Of a DNA stretch of 64,000 nt, positions 53,636-62,089 are shown piece by piece (position 1 is the stretch's first letter; every line of letters starts with the position of its first letter). The DNA is taken from contig NZ_CADIKC010000012.1 of NCBI RefSeq assembly GCF_902859805.1, positions 172,197 to 236,196 of the forward strand, in the 5' to 3' direction. The DNA is from Paraburkholderia sediminicola. GTDB taxonomy: Bacteria > Pseudomonadota > Gammaproteobacteria > Burkholderiales > Burkholderiaceae. The position numbers and the translations under genes are program-made. The notes under the pieces were generated by a model, which was not told the DNA's origin, searched no databases, and worked only from the letters and a program-made list of their open reading frames with translations.

Positions 53636-54796
53636 TTAGTCGTTCAGCAGCTTCCACTTGCCGTCGACGATCTGCACGATCACGCGCGCGCGCTTGTCGA
53701 GGCCGTTGTGGTCGGTCGTCGTGGTGTTCATGATGCCGTGCGAGACCGGCAGTTCCTTGATGTTTTCAAGCGCGCTGCGCAGTGCTACCCGGAACGCTTC
53801 GCTGCCCGGTTGAGCGGTCTTCAGCGCGACCGGAATCGCCGCTTGCAGCATCTGGCCGGCATCCCATGCATGACCGCCGAAGGTCGCCACCGAGCCCGCG
53901 CCATACGCTTTCTCGTACGCATTCTTGTAGGCTTCCGACGACTTCTTCACCGGATTCGAATCCGGCAGTTGATCGGCCACGAGGATCGGACCGGCCGGCA
54001 GGAGTTCGCCTTCGCAATCCTTGCCGCACACGCGCAGGAAGTCGTTATTGGCGACGCCGTGCGTCTGGTAGACCTTGCCCTTGTAGCCGCGCTCCTTGAG
54101 CGTCTTGGCCGGCAGCGCCGACGGCGTACCCGCGCCTGCGATCAGCACCGCATCCGGGTTCGCGCCCATCGTCTTCAACACCTGGCCGGTCACCGAGGCA
54201 TCGGTACGGTTAAAGCGTTCGTTGGAGACGATCTTCAGATGATGCGCCGCAGCCGCCGCAGTGAAGACGTTGTTCCAGCCGTCGCCGTACGCATCCGCGA
54301 AGCCGATGAAGCCAACCGTCTTCACGCCATGACGCTCCATGTAGTCTGCGATTGCGTCAGCCATCAGGCTGTCGTTTTGCGGCGGTTTGAAGGCCCATGC
54401 GCGCTTGGCGTCCATCGGCGAAATGATCGCGGCCGATGCCGCCAGCGAGATCATCGGCGTCTTGCCTTCGGCCGCTGCGTCGAGCATCGCCAGCGAATTC
54501 GGCGTGACGGTTGAACCGACGATGGCGTCGACGTGGTCTTCGTCGATCAGCTTGCGCGTGTTTTGCACGGCCTTGCCCGTGTCCGATCCATCATCGAGGA
54601 TGATGTATTGCACGGTCTTGCCGCCGATCTCTTTCGGCAGCAGCGCGATCGTATTCTTTTCAGGAATCCCGAGCGATGCAGCCGGCCCGGTGGTGGACAG
54701 CGTGACGCCGATTTTCACCTGCGCGAAGGCTGCGCCCGCGCCGCACATCAACGCCATTGCGATACCGGTGCGTACCCATTGCTTTGTCTTTTTCAT
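53636..54796 (-). CDS. Branched-chain amino acid ABC transporter substrate-binding protein, first cluster
   Basis: A 386-residue periplasmic type 1 binding protein. The start MKKTKQW (54796) begins a signal peptide ending in AFAQ. It has VKIGVTLSTTGPAASLGIPEKNTIALLP and a single cysteine pair in VCGKDCEGELLPAG likely to form a disulphide. The N-terminal MDAKRAWAFKPPQND and FGGHAWDAG are shared with the next gene upstream. The ligand is not specified by sequence. Confidence 0.92.
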   Translation of the reverse strand: MKKTKQWVRTGIAMALMCGAGAAFAQVKIGVTLSTTGPAASLGIPEKNTIALLPKEIGGKTVQYIILDDGSDTGKAVQNTRKLIDEDHVDAIVGSTVTPNSLAMLDAAAEGKTPMISLAASAAIISPMDAKRAWAFKPPQNDSLMADAIADYMERHGVKTVGFIGFADAYGDGWNNVFTAAAAAHHLKIVSNERFNRTDASVTGQVLKTMGANPDAVLIAGAGTPSALPAKTLKERGYKGKVYQTHGVANNDFLRVCGKDCEGELLPAGPILVADQLPDSNPVKKSSEAYKNAYEKAYGAGSVATFGGHAWDAGQMLQAAIPVALKTAQPGSEAFRVALRSALENIKELPVSHGIMNTTTTDHNGLDKRARVIVQIVDGKWKLLND

Positions 54797-55151
54797 GCAA
54801 GTCTCCAAACGCTTTGAAGCGCGTATCTGTAATCCGGCGCACGGGCCGGGTGTCTGAATCTAGTTATAGGGTTCAGGCATGCCAAGCATGGTTTTCCCTG
54901 CTCAGCATCAACGCCGTCGCCGTTCTGGTGCAACTCCCCTGCTGCGAACCACTACTGCGATTTCTAATGCACGAAACACTAACATGTTAGTAGTATTGCG
55001 TTCTGCATCATTCACGGTCAATAGACTGTCGCCCGAATGCGGGTTTGTCCTGAAACGGGCCGCTTAGGCCGCGCTTTGACCGCGCTTTCATCTCCGATGT
55101 TTCGTTTGTCCAACACACTTGAAGCGCCGCCGCTCGTCAAATGCGGGCAAT
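54797..55151. other. Upstream region of the first liv cluster, with a palindrome
   Basis: No gene is visible in this 355-bp gap. At 54978-54991 it holds the 14-bp perfect palindrome ACTAACATGTTAGT, about 180 bp upstream of the binding-protein start. This is a plausible operator, but no regulator gene is nearby. Confidence 0.45.
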
Positions 55152-55184
55152 AAAAAAGACGCGGCAACTGCACGCGTCTTTTTT
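55152..55184. terminator. Intrinsic terminator after the second binding-protein gene
   Basis: Arms AAAAAAGACGCG (55152-55163) and CGCGTCTTTTTT (55173-55184) pair perfectly. It follows the minus-strand gene ending at 55214. Confidence 0.9.
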
Positions 55185-55213
55185 GAGTGGATTCCGTATC
55201 GCTTCGCCTTCGC

Positions 55214-56380
55214 TCAGTCGCCGGACAGCTTCCACTTGCCGCCGGCGATCTCCACCATCACACGCGCCCGCTGGTCGAGACCAGCGTGGTCGTTCGCGCT
55301 CATGTTGAAGATGCCGTGGGAAGCAGGCATGTCCTTGGTATTTTCGAGTGCCGCACGCAGCGCTTCGCGGAATGCAGGCGTGCCCGGCTGGCCTTTCTTC
55401 AGCGCAAGCGGGATCGCGCGTTGCAACAGCAAGCCTGCATCCCAAGCGTGACCGCCGAATGTCGAGACCGAACCGGCGCCGTACGCAGCTTCATACGCAC
55501 GCTTGTATGCGAGCGCGGACTTCTTCACCGGGTTCGAATCGGGCAACTGGTCAGCGACCAGCAACGGACCGGCCGGCAGATAGGTGCCTTCGCAATCCTT
55601 GCCGCACACGCGCAGGAAGTCGTTATTGGCGACACCGTGCGTCTGGTAGTACTTGCCCTTGTAGCCACGTTCCTTGAGGGTCTTCTGCGGCAACGCGGCC
55701 GGCGTGCCCGCACCGGCGATCAGCACCGCATCAGGGTTCTGCGACATGATCTTCAGCACCTGACCGGTCACCGAAGCATCGTTGCGCGCGAAGCGTTCGT
55801 TCGCGACGATCCTGATCTTCGCGAGATCGGCGGCCTTGCCGAATTCCTTGAACCAGCTCTCGCCGTACGCATCTGCAAAGCCGATGAACGCGACCGTCTT
55901 CACACCGTGATTCGACATATGCTGCGCGATCGCGGTGGCCATCAGAATGTCGTTTTGCGGCGTCTTGAAGACCCACGCGCGTTTCGCATCCATCGGTTCC
56001 ACGATGCTTGCCGCAGCGGCCATGGAGATCATTGGCGTGGTGCTTTCAGCGGCGACGTCGATCATGGCCAGCGAATTCGGCACAACGGTCGAGCCGATCA
56101 ACGCATCCACATGATCTTCGCTGGTGAGCCTGCGTGCGTTCTTGACGGCCTGGGTCGAATCCGTGGCGTCGTCGAGTACGATGTAGTCGATTTTCTGCCC
56201 TGCTACTTCTTTAGGCAGCAGCGCGATCGTGTTCTTTTCCGGAATACCAAGCGACGCAGCCGGCCCCGTTGCCGACACCGTGACGCCGATTTTCACATCC
56301 GCGAATGCGTGGCCACTCCATGCCGCGGATACCCCTGTGGCGACCAATGCCGCGCTCATCCAACGCAATGCCGACTTCAT
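55214..56380 (-). CDS. Paralogous branched-chain amino acid ABC substrate-binding protein
   Basis: A 388-residue type 1 binding protein with a signal peptide (AALVATGVSAAWSGHAFA). It closely resembles its downstream neighbour (53636-54796): both have the TGPAASLGIPEKNTIALLPKE block, VCGKDCEG, ADQLPDSNPVKKS and FGGHAWDAG, so it arose by tandem duplication. It has its own terminator and an operator-like repeat upstream at 56433. It has no permease of its own and probably feeds the same LivHMGF complex. Confidence 0.93.
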   Translation of the reverse strand: MKSALRWMSAALVATGVSAAWSGHAFADVKIGVTVSATGPAASLGIPEKNTIALLPKEVAGQKIDYIVLDDATDSTQAVKNARRLTSEDHVDALIGSTVVPNSLAMIDVAAESTTPMISMAAAASIVEPMDAKRAWVFKTPQNDILMATAIAQHMSNHGVKTVAFIGFADAYGESWFKEFGKAADLAKIRIVANERFARNDASVTGQVLKIMSQNPDAVLIAGAGTPAALPQKTLKERGYKGKYYQTHGVANNDFLRVCGKDCEGTYLPAGPLLVADQLPDSNPVKKSALAYKRAYEAAYGAGSVSTFGGHAWDAGLLLQRAIPLALKKGQPGTPAFREALRAALENTKDMPASHGIFNMSANDHAGLDQRARVMVEIAGGKWKLSGD

Positions 56381-56432
56381 CCCGCTCCTCTGTCTACCCC
56401 GTTATTCATTTGAATTCAAATCCGCAGATTCG

Positions 56433-56458
56433 ATTCACCGACCGCTTGGTCGGTGAAT
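56433..56458. promoter_or_regulatory. Operator-like inverted repeat upstream of the second binding-protein gene
   Basis: Perfect 11-bp arms ATTCACCGACC (56433-56443) and GGTCGGTGAAT (56448-56458) lie around GCTT, 53 bp before the start codon at 56380. The form ACCGACC-N4-GGTCGGT is typical of TetR-family operators. No regulator gene is next to it. Confidence 0.55.
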
Positions 56459-56600
56459 GGCAAGTTTAGCGGACGAAAGCCCCGCGCTGCAAGCATTTTG
56501 CAGGGTAAGGGCAGATGAAATTGGGGGTGGCTCGGTGAATAAAAAAGGGTCACCGAATTAGCGGAGGAATTGAATGGCGAATAACGAAAAGTACAAATAA

Positions 56601-56634
56601 AAAGCGCTGTTGGATATCAATCCAACAGCGCTTT
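56601..56634 (-). terminator. Hairpin at the end of the second liv cluster
   Basis: Perfect 14-bp arms AAAGCGCTGTTGGA (56601-56614) and TCCAACAGCGCTTT (56621-56634). On the minus strand they are followed by TTTTTATTTG. It is about 270 bp after livM2 and would end that operon's transcript. Confidence 0.75.
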
Positions 56635-56900
56635 CGTCTGGGCACTGAGTGCCTCATTGTCTCCTCGTTCTCCACCTGCAAAATTCGTGGTGCATCAGAA
56701 CTGCATGAAGATTAAACGAGCACCCTCCCCCTTACAACTAGCAATTACCCTAGTGGTGCACTGCGGCACAAATATGGGGCACGTTTTGTGCTGATTTAGC
56801 GCGAGGGCCGGCCCGCGCGCAACGCAGGATCCGGCCGTGCCGACTTCATGAGTCGCCGAATTATATCGGACGCCAAAGCAATTTGAAATTCAGTGCCGCT

Positions 56901-57875
56901 TCAGGCCCGCAACGGCCGCACTCTCGCGATGATCTCACCGACAATACCGCGTCGGAACGCCAGCACGCAGGCAATGAAAATCACGCCCGTCACGATGGTC
57001 ACGGATTCGCCTAGCGAGCGGAACCATTCGACGCCTGTCGACGAAGCCAGCGCCGTGCCGATATCGCCGAGCCGGTCTTCGAGCGCAACGATCAGCGCCG
57101 CACCGAGCAGCGGCCCGAACAGCGTCCCCATGCCGCCCACAAGCGTCATCAGGATCACGAGACCGGACATGGTCCAGTACGCGTCGCTCAGCGTCTCGAA
57201 GCCCTGCACCAGTACCTTGAGCGAGCCCGCCAGACCGGCGATCCCGGCAGACAGAATGAACGCCAGCAGTTTGAAGCGATCGGTATCGTAACCGAGCGAC
57301 ACAGCGCGCGGCTCGTTCTCCTTGATCGCCACCAGCACCTGTCCGAACGGCGAGTGCACGATCCGCACGATCAGCAGGAATGCCAGCACCATCACGGCCA
57401 GCACGACAAAGTACAGCGTCACGTCCGACGACAGATCCAGCAAGCCGAACAGCTTGCCGCGCGGCACGCCTTGCAGGCCGTCCTCGCCGTGCGTGAACGG
57501 CGCCTGCAGGAACACGAAGTAGACCATCTGCGCGAGCGCCAGCGTCACCATCGCAAAGTAGATGCCTTGCCGGCGGATCGCGAACAGGCCGACCACCAGC
57601 CCAAGCAACGTTGCCGTGGCGGTGCCCGCCACCACGCCGAGCTCCGGAGAGAAGCCGAGCGTCTGCATCGCATAACCGGTGACGTAACCGGCCGAGGCGA
57701 GAAACATCGCGTGACCGAACGAGAGCAGACCCGTGTAGCCAATCAGCAGATTGAAGGCCGCCGCGAACAACGCGAAGCACAGCACCTTCATGACGAAGAG
57801 CGGATAGATGCCGAGCACGGGCACCGCGAGAAGCGCGATCAACAGCAGACCGTAGAGCACTTTTCTCTGCATCAT
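56901..57875 (-). CDS. Branched-chain amino acid ABC transporter permease (LivM-like), second cluster
   Basis: A 324-residue permease with the LivM hallmarks NLLIGYTGLLSFGHAMFLASAGYV and HSPFGQVLVAIKENEPRAVSLGYDT. The start MMQRKVLYG at 57875 overlaps the upstream livH2 stop (ATGATGA), indicating translational coupling. The reading frame continues far upstream in livH2 as a shadow. It has about nine hydrophobic helices, and it ends the operon before the hairpin at 56601. Confidence 0.92.
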   Translation of the reverse strand: MMQRKVLYGLLLIALLAVPVLGIYPLFVMKVLCFALFAAAFNLLIGYTGLLSFGHAMFLASAGYVTGYAMQTLGFSPELGVVAGTATATLLGLVVGLFAIRRQGIYFAMVTLALAQMVYFVFLQAPFTHGEDGLQGVPRGKLFGLLDLSSDVTLYFVVLAVMVLAFLLIVRIVHSPFGQVLVAIKENEPRAVSLGYDTDRFKLLAFILSAGIAGLAGSLKVLVQGFETLSDAYWTMSGLVILMTLVGGMGTLFGPLLGAALIVALEDRLGDIGTALASSTGVEWFRSLGESVTIVTGVIFIACVLAFRRGIVGEIIARVRPLRA

Positions 57876-58756
57876 TTTTCCTTGCCGAAGAGACCCGCCG
57901 GGCGCACCAGCAACACGAGCGCCATGATCACGAAGACGACGGTCGCCGACGCTTCCGGGTAAAACACACGCGTCAGCCCTTCGATCACGCCAAGCAGCAG
58001 GCCGGTCAGGATCGAGCCCATGATCGAACCCATGCCGCCAATCACGACCACCGCGAACACAGTGATGATCATCGGCTGGCCCATCAACGGCGAGACCTGA
58101 ATCACCGGCGCGGCAAGCACGCCGGCGAACGCCGCCAGCGCGACGCCGAAGCCATAAGTGAGCGTGATCATCAACGGCACGTTGACGCCGAACGCCTCGA
58201 CCAGTTTCGGATTCTCGGTGCCCGCGCGCAGATAGGCGCCGAGACGCGTCTTCTCGATCACGAACCACGTGGCAAAGCAGACCACGAGCGACGCCACCAC
58301 GACCCACGCGCGATAGTTCGGCAGGAACATGAAGCCGAGATCCGTCGCACCGGAGAGCGCCGACGGCACGTCGTACGGCTGGCCGGACGAACCATAGATC
58401 GACCGGAACACGCCCTCGACAACCAGCGTGAGCCCGAAAGTAAGCAGCAGCCCATAGAGGTGATCGAGCTTGTACAGCCAGCGCAGCATCGAGCGTTCGA
58501 TCACGATGCCGAACACGCCGACGATCAGTGGCGCGAGCACCAGCATCACCCAGTACGGCAGCCCGAAATACGACAGGCCCATCCACGCGAGCATCGCGCC
58601 GAGCATGAACAACGCGCCGTGCGCGAAATTGATCACGTTGAGCAAGCCGAAGATCACCGCCAGACCCAGGCTGAGAATCGCATAGAACGAGCCGTTCACG
58701 AGCCCCAGCAGCAGCTGGCTCAGCATCGCCGGTAGCGGAACGCCAAAGATTTCCAT
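57872..58756 (-). CDS. Branched-chain amino acid ABC transporter permease (LivH-like), second cluster
   Basis: A 294-residue permease. It has the LivH-type start (LLLGLVNGSFYAILSLGLAVIFGLLNVINFAHGALFMLGAM) and a C-terminal GGMGSIMGSILTGLLLGVIEGL. With eight helices it pairs with LivM2. Start MEIFGVPLPAM at 58756 is close to family starts. About 200 bp separates it from the upstream binding-protein gene. Confidence 0.93.
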   Translation of the reverse strand: MEIFGVPLPAMLSQLLLGLVNGSFYAILSLGLAVIFGLLNVINFAHGALFMLGAMLAWMGLSYFGLPYWVMLVLAPLIVGVFGIVIERSMLRWLYKLDHLYGLLLTFGLTLVVEGVFRSIYGSSGQPYDVPSALSGATDLGFMFLPNYRAWVVVASLVVCFATWFVIEKTRLGAYLRAGTENPKLVEAFGVNVPLMITLTYGFGVALAAFAGVLAAPVIQVSPLMGQPMIITVFAVVVIGGMGSIMGSILTGLLLGVIEGLTRVFYPEASATVVFVIMALVLLVRPAGLFGKEK

Positions 58757-58952
58757 TGAAGCCTTAATCCCTTAAGCCATCGTCAGGGTGGGATCGGTTA
58801 CGTACGATCCCGCCGACGCGCGACCGGCGAGCCATCCGCCCGATCGCACGCGGCATCTGAAGCAGCTGGCCGTCAGTCTGTGTACCAAAACGGCGCTATG
58901 TATTTCCCGCCGGATAAGGCTGAATGACGGTCAGCTGGTTATCAGTCTGCGT

Positions 58953-60167
58953 TCATTTCCACAGCGCGCAGCGCGTTTCAGCCTTGGTCGTAAACGCTTG
59001 CTCGCCGGGGATCGTCGCAGTGATCTTGTAGTAGTCCCACGGCTCTTTGGATTCGGCCGGCGTCTTCACCTGCATCAGGTACATATCGTGGATCATGCTG
59101 CCGTCCTGACGGATATAGCCCTTCGCGTAGAAGTCGTCGATCTTGGCCTTCTTCAGTTGCGCCATCACCTTGTCGGAGTCAGTCGAACCGACTGCTTTCA
59201 CCGCGTTCAGGTAGGTCATGGTTGCGGAGTAGTCAGCGGCCTGCAGGCTGGACGGCATCTTCTTCATCTTGTCGAAGTAGCGCCGCGCCCACGCGCGCGT
59301 GGTGGCGTCCTTATTCCAGTACCAGCTGTCCGTCAGCACCAGGCCCTGGGTCGTTTCCAGACCCAGACTGTGGACGTCGTCGATAAACATCAGCAGCGCG
59401 GCCAGTTTCATCGTCTTCGTGATGCCGAATTCCTTGGCGGCCTTGATCGAGTTGATCGTGTCGCCGCCCGCGTTGGCGAGGCCGAGAATCTGCGCCTTCG
59501 AAGCTTGCGCCTGCAACAGGAACGACGAGAAATCCGATGCCGAAAGCGGATGGCGCACGGCACCCAGCACCTGGCCGCCGTTGGCCTTCACCACGTCCGA
59601 CGTATTCTTTTCGAGCGCCTTGCCGAACGCGTAGTCAGCGGTCAGGAAGTACCACGTCTTGCCACCCTGCTTCGTCACCGCCGAGCCCGTGCCCTTGGCG
59701 AGCGCCGTCGTGTCGTACGCGTAGTGGATCGTGTACGGTGTGCATTGCTCGTTGGTCAGGGTATCGGCGCCAGCGCCGATGCTGATGTAGACCTTGTGCT
59801 TTTCTCCGGCCACGGTGTTCATCGACAGCCCGGTTGCTGAATTCGTGCCGCCAATCAGCAGATCGACGCCATCCCGATCGAACCATTCGCGCGCCCGCGA
59901 CGCCGCGATGTCGGCCTTGTTCTGGTGATCGGCATAGACCACCGAGATCGGCTTGCCATTGACCTTGCCGCCGAAGTCGGCCACGGCCATGCGGATCGCT
60001 TCGAGACCGCCCTGGCCATCAATATCCGCATACAGACCCGACATGTCGGTGATGAAGCCGATCTTCACGGCATCGTCAGCGGCCTGCGCGCTGCCCATCG
60101 TCAACGCGGCGCCGGCGGCAACCGCGAAACATAGTGTGGCAAGCCGCGCGAGTGGGTTCTTTTTCAT
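58953..60167 (-). CDS. ABC transporter substrate-binding protein, second cluster
   Basis: A 404-residue type 1 binding protein with a signal peptide (MKKNPLARLATLCFAVAAGAALTMGSAQA). The sequence VKIGFITDMSGLYADIDGQGGLEA and YADHQNKADIAASRAREWF places it in a subfamily often seen with aromatic acids or other non-amino-acid ligands, not simple Leu/Ile/Val. It differs clearly from the two related proteins at 53636 and 55214. It lies within the livG2-livF2 cluster, whose ligand is unknown. Confidence 0.9.
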   Translation of the reverse strand: MKKNPLARLATLCFAVAAGAALTMGSAQAADDAVKIGFITDMSGLYADIDGQGGLEAIRMAVADFGGKVNGKPISVVYADHQNKADIAASRAREWFDRDGVDLLIGGTNSATGLSMNTVAGEKHKVYISIGAGADTLTNEQCTPYTIHYAYDTTALAKGTGSAVTKQGGKTWYFLTADYAFGKALEKNTSDVVKANGGQVLGAVRHPLSASDFSSFLLQAQASKAQILGLANAGGDTINSIKAAKEFGITKTMKLAALLMFIDDVHSLGLETTQGLVLTDSWYWNKDATTRAWARRYFDKMKKMPSSLQAADYSATMTYLNAVKAVGSTDSDKVMAQLKKAKIDDFYAKGYIRQDGSMIHDMYLMQVKTPAESKEPWDYYKITATIPGEQAFTTKAETRCALWK

Positions 60168-60233
60168 TCCTGTCTCCTGGTTTCTTCGCTTGTGGTTATC
60201 AGAGGCAATCGGACGTTTCTCGTTACTTCCTGT

Positions 60234-60992
60234 CTATACGCCCAGTAGGTCGTGCAGCACCGGCATCTTGCTTTCAAGCTCGCCGGCCTCGAAGTGTTCG
60301 ACGATCGCACCATGCTCCATCACATAGAAGCGATCGGCGAGTGGCGCGGCAAAGCGGAAATTCTGTTCGACCATCACAACCGTGTAGCCGCGCGCCTTGA
60401 GCGTCATGATCATGCGGGCGAGCGCCTGCACGATGACCGGTGCAAGGCCTTCCGAGATTTCATCGAGCAGCAGCAAACTCGCGCCGGTGCGCAGAATGCG
60501 TGCGACCGCCAGCATCTGCTGCTCCCCACCCGAGAGCCGCGTGCCCTGGCTCATGCGGCGTTCCTGCAGATTCGGAAACATCGAATAGATTTCTTCGAGC
60601 GACATCATGTGCGCCTTGTCGCCGACGGGCGGCGGCAACAGCAGGTTTTCCTCACATGAGAGGCTCGAGAAAATCCCACGCTCTTCCGGGCAATAACCGA
60701 TGCCGCAATGGGCGATACGATGAGTCGGCAGGCTAATGGTTTCGCGTCCGCCGATGCGGATCGAGCCGGTGCGCCGGCCGGTGAGCCCCATGATCGCGCG
60801 CAGTGTGGTGGTGCGCCCCGCGCCGTTACGGCCCAGCAGCGTCACAACTTCGCCGCGGTTCACCGTCAGATCGACGCCATGCAGGATATGGGACTCCCCG
60901 TACCATGCCTGCAAACCCGTGATCTCCAGCGCGGGGGCACCGCCAGCCGTGCCGCTCACCTCGAGGCTTTCGCGCTCGGCAATCGTATTCAT
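60234..60992 (-). CDS. ABC transporter ATPase (LivF-like) with an arginine in Walker A, second cluster
   Basis: A 252-residue ATPase. Its Walker A reads GRNGAGRTTT (about residues 54-63), with arginine in place of the usual phosphate-binding lysine. The DNA (codon CGC) confirms it in the reading. The signature LSGGEQQMLAVARIL and the Walker B DEISEGLAP (Ile instead of Pro) follow. The start overlaps livG2 by four bases. Such substitutions occur in some LivF proteins of this group, so it may still work, but ATP hydrolysis should be reduced in many ABC proteins. Confidence 0.9.
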   Translation of the reverse strand: MNTIAERESLEVSGTAGGAPALEITGLQAWYGESHILHGVDLTVNRGEVVTLLGRNGAGRTTTLRAIMGLTGRRTGSIRIGGRETISLPTHRIAHCGIGYCPEERGIFSSLSCEENLLLPPPVGDKAHMMSLEEIYSMFPNLQERRMSQGTRLSGGEQQMLAVARILRTGASLLLLDEISEGLAPVIVQALARMIMTLKARGYTVVMVEQNFRFAAPLADRFYVMEHGAIVEHFEAGELESKMPVLHDLLGV

Positions 60993-61768
60993 GCGTGGGC
61001 TCCGGCGAGCGCCGCGTCGGCGCTGCCCATATAGGCTTGCATCACGAGCGGGTTCTTCGACACTTCGGCGTAGCTGCCTTCGGCGAGCACTTCACCTCGT
61101 TGCAGCACGGTGATGGTGTCGGAGATGCCGGCGATCACGTTCATGTTGTGCTCGACCATCAGGATCGTGCGGCCGCTCGATACTTTCTTGATCAGGGCCG
61201 TGACGCGATCGACGTCTTCATGGCCCATGCCTTGCGTCGGTTCGTCGAGCAGCATCAACTCGGGCTCCATCGCGAGCGTCGTGGCGATTTCGAGCGCGCG
61301 CTTGCGGCCGTAGGACAGTTCTACCGTGAGCACGTCGGCGAAATCGGTCAATCCGACCTGGGTGAGCAAGTCCATGGCCCGATCGTCGAGCTGACGCAAC
61401 GTGCGCTCGCTCTTCCAGAAGTGAAATGCCGTGCCGAGCACGCGCTGCAATCCGATGCGCACATTCTGCAATGCTGTCAGATGCGGAAATACAGCAGAGA
61501 TCTGAAACGAGCGAATGATGCCGCGCCGGGCGATTTGCGCCGGGCGTTCACTGGTGATGTCAATTCCATTGAAGACGATCTGACCCGCGGTCGGTTCAAG
61601 GAATTTGGTGAGCAGATTGAAGCAGGTGGTCTTGCCTGCCCCATTGGGGCCGATCAGCGCATGGATCGAGCCACGGCGCACGCGCAGGTTCACCCCGTTC
61701 ACGGCGATGAAGCCTTTGAACTCGCGGGTGAGGCCGCGCGTTTCGAGAATCGTATCGCCGAGAATCAT
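60989..61768 (-). CDS. ABC transporter ATPase (LivG-like), second cluster
   Basis: A 259-residue ATPase with Walker A IGPNGAGKTTCFN (normal lysine), signature LSYGRKRALEIATTLA, Walker B LMLLDEPTQGMGHED and the VEHNMNVI histidine. It is the catalytic partner of the livF2 product. I choose the ATG at 61768 (MILGDTILETRG) because GGAAGGG lies directly upstream; an ATG four codons earlier is possible. It is the first gene of the second cluster. Confidence 0.92.
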   Translation of the reverse strand: MILGDTILETRGLTREFKGFIAVNGVNLRVRRGSIHALIGPNGAGKTTCFNLLTKFLEPTAGQIVFNGIDITSERPAQIARRGIIRSFQISAVFPHLTALQNVRIGLQRVLGTAFHFWKSERTLRQLDDRAMDLLTQVGLTDFADVLTVELSYGRKRALEIATTLAMEPELMLLDEPTQGMGHEDVDRVTALIKKVSSGRTILMVEHNMNVIAGISDTITVLQRGEVLAEGSYAEVSKNPLVMQAYMGSADAALAGAHA

Positions 61769-62089
61769 GTTCCCTTCCATACGGAGTAAGGCGAAGCACT
61801 ACGATCTTCCGCGCGAACGGCTGCGCGACTTTTATGTGTGACGGCGGCACCCCGTGCCGCTCGTTGGCGTACTGCACCAATCCGGACGGTAATCCATGGG
61901 CGGCACGCAGCATGGCTGCCATTGTCGCGCCAATGATGCAGCGCATTCATTGGGATTTGCACTTAGTGGATGACGACTGTTTGAAGCAAGGCGGAAGCGT
62001 GTTCAAGCGCTGCGTCAATCACGCTCGATGCATGCCAGGGAAAGTCCGAGGCACGCGCGGCGGCCTCGGATCCTGCTGCCACGCGCGTG
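61769..62089. other. Upstream region of the second liv cluster
   Basis: About 320 bp between livG2 and the GMC oxidoreductase gene. I see no gene and no clear promoter pair; the sequence has ordinary GC content. Confidence 0.5.
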
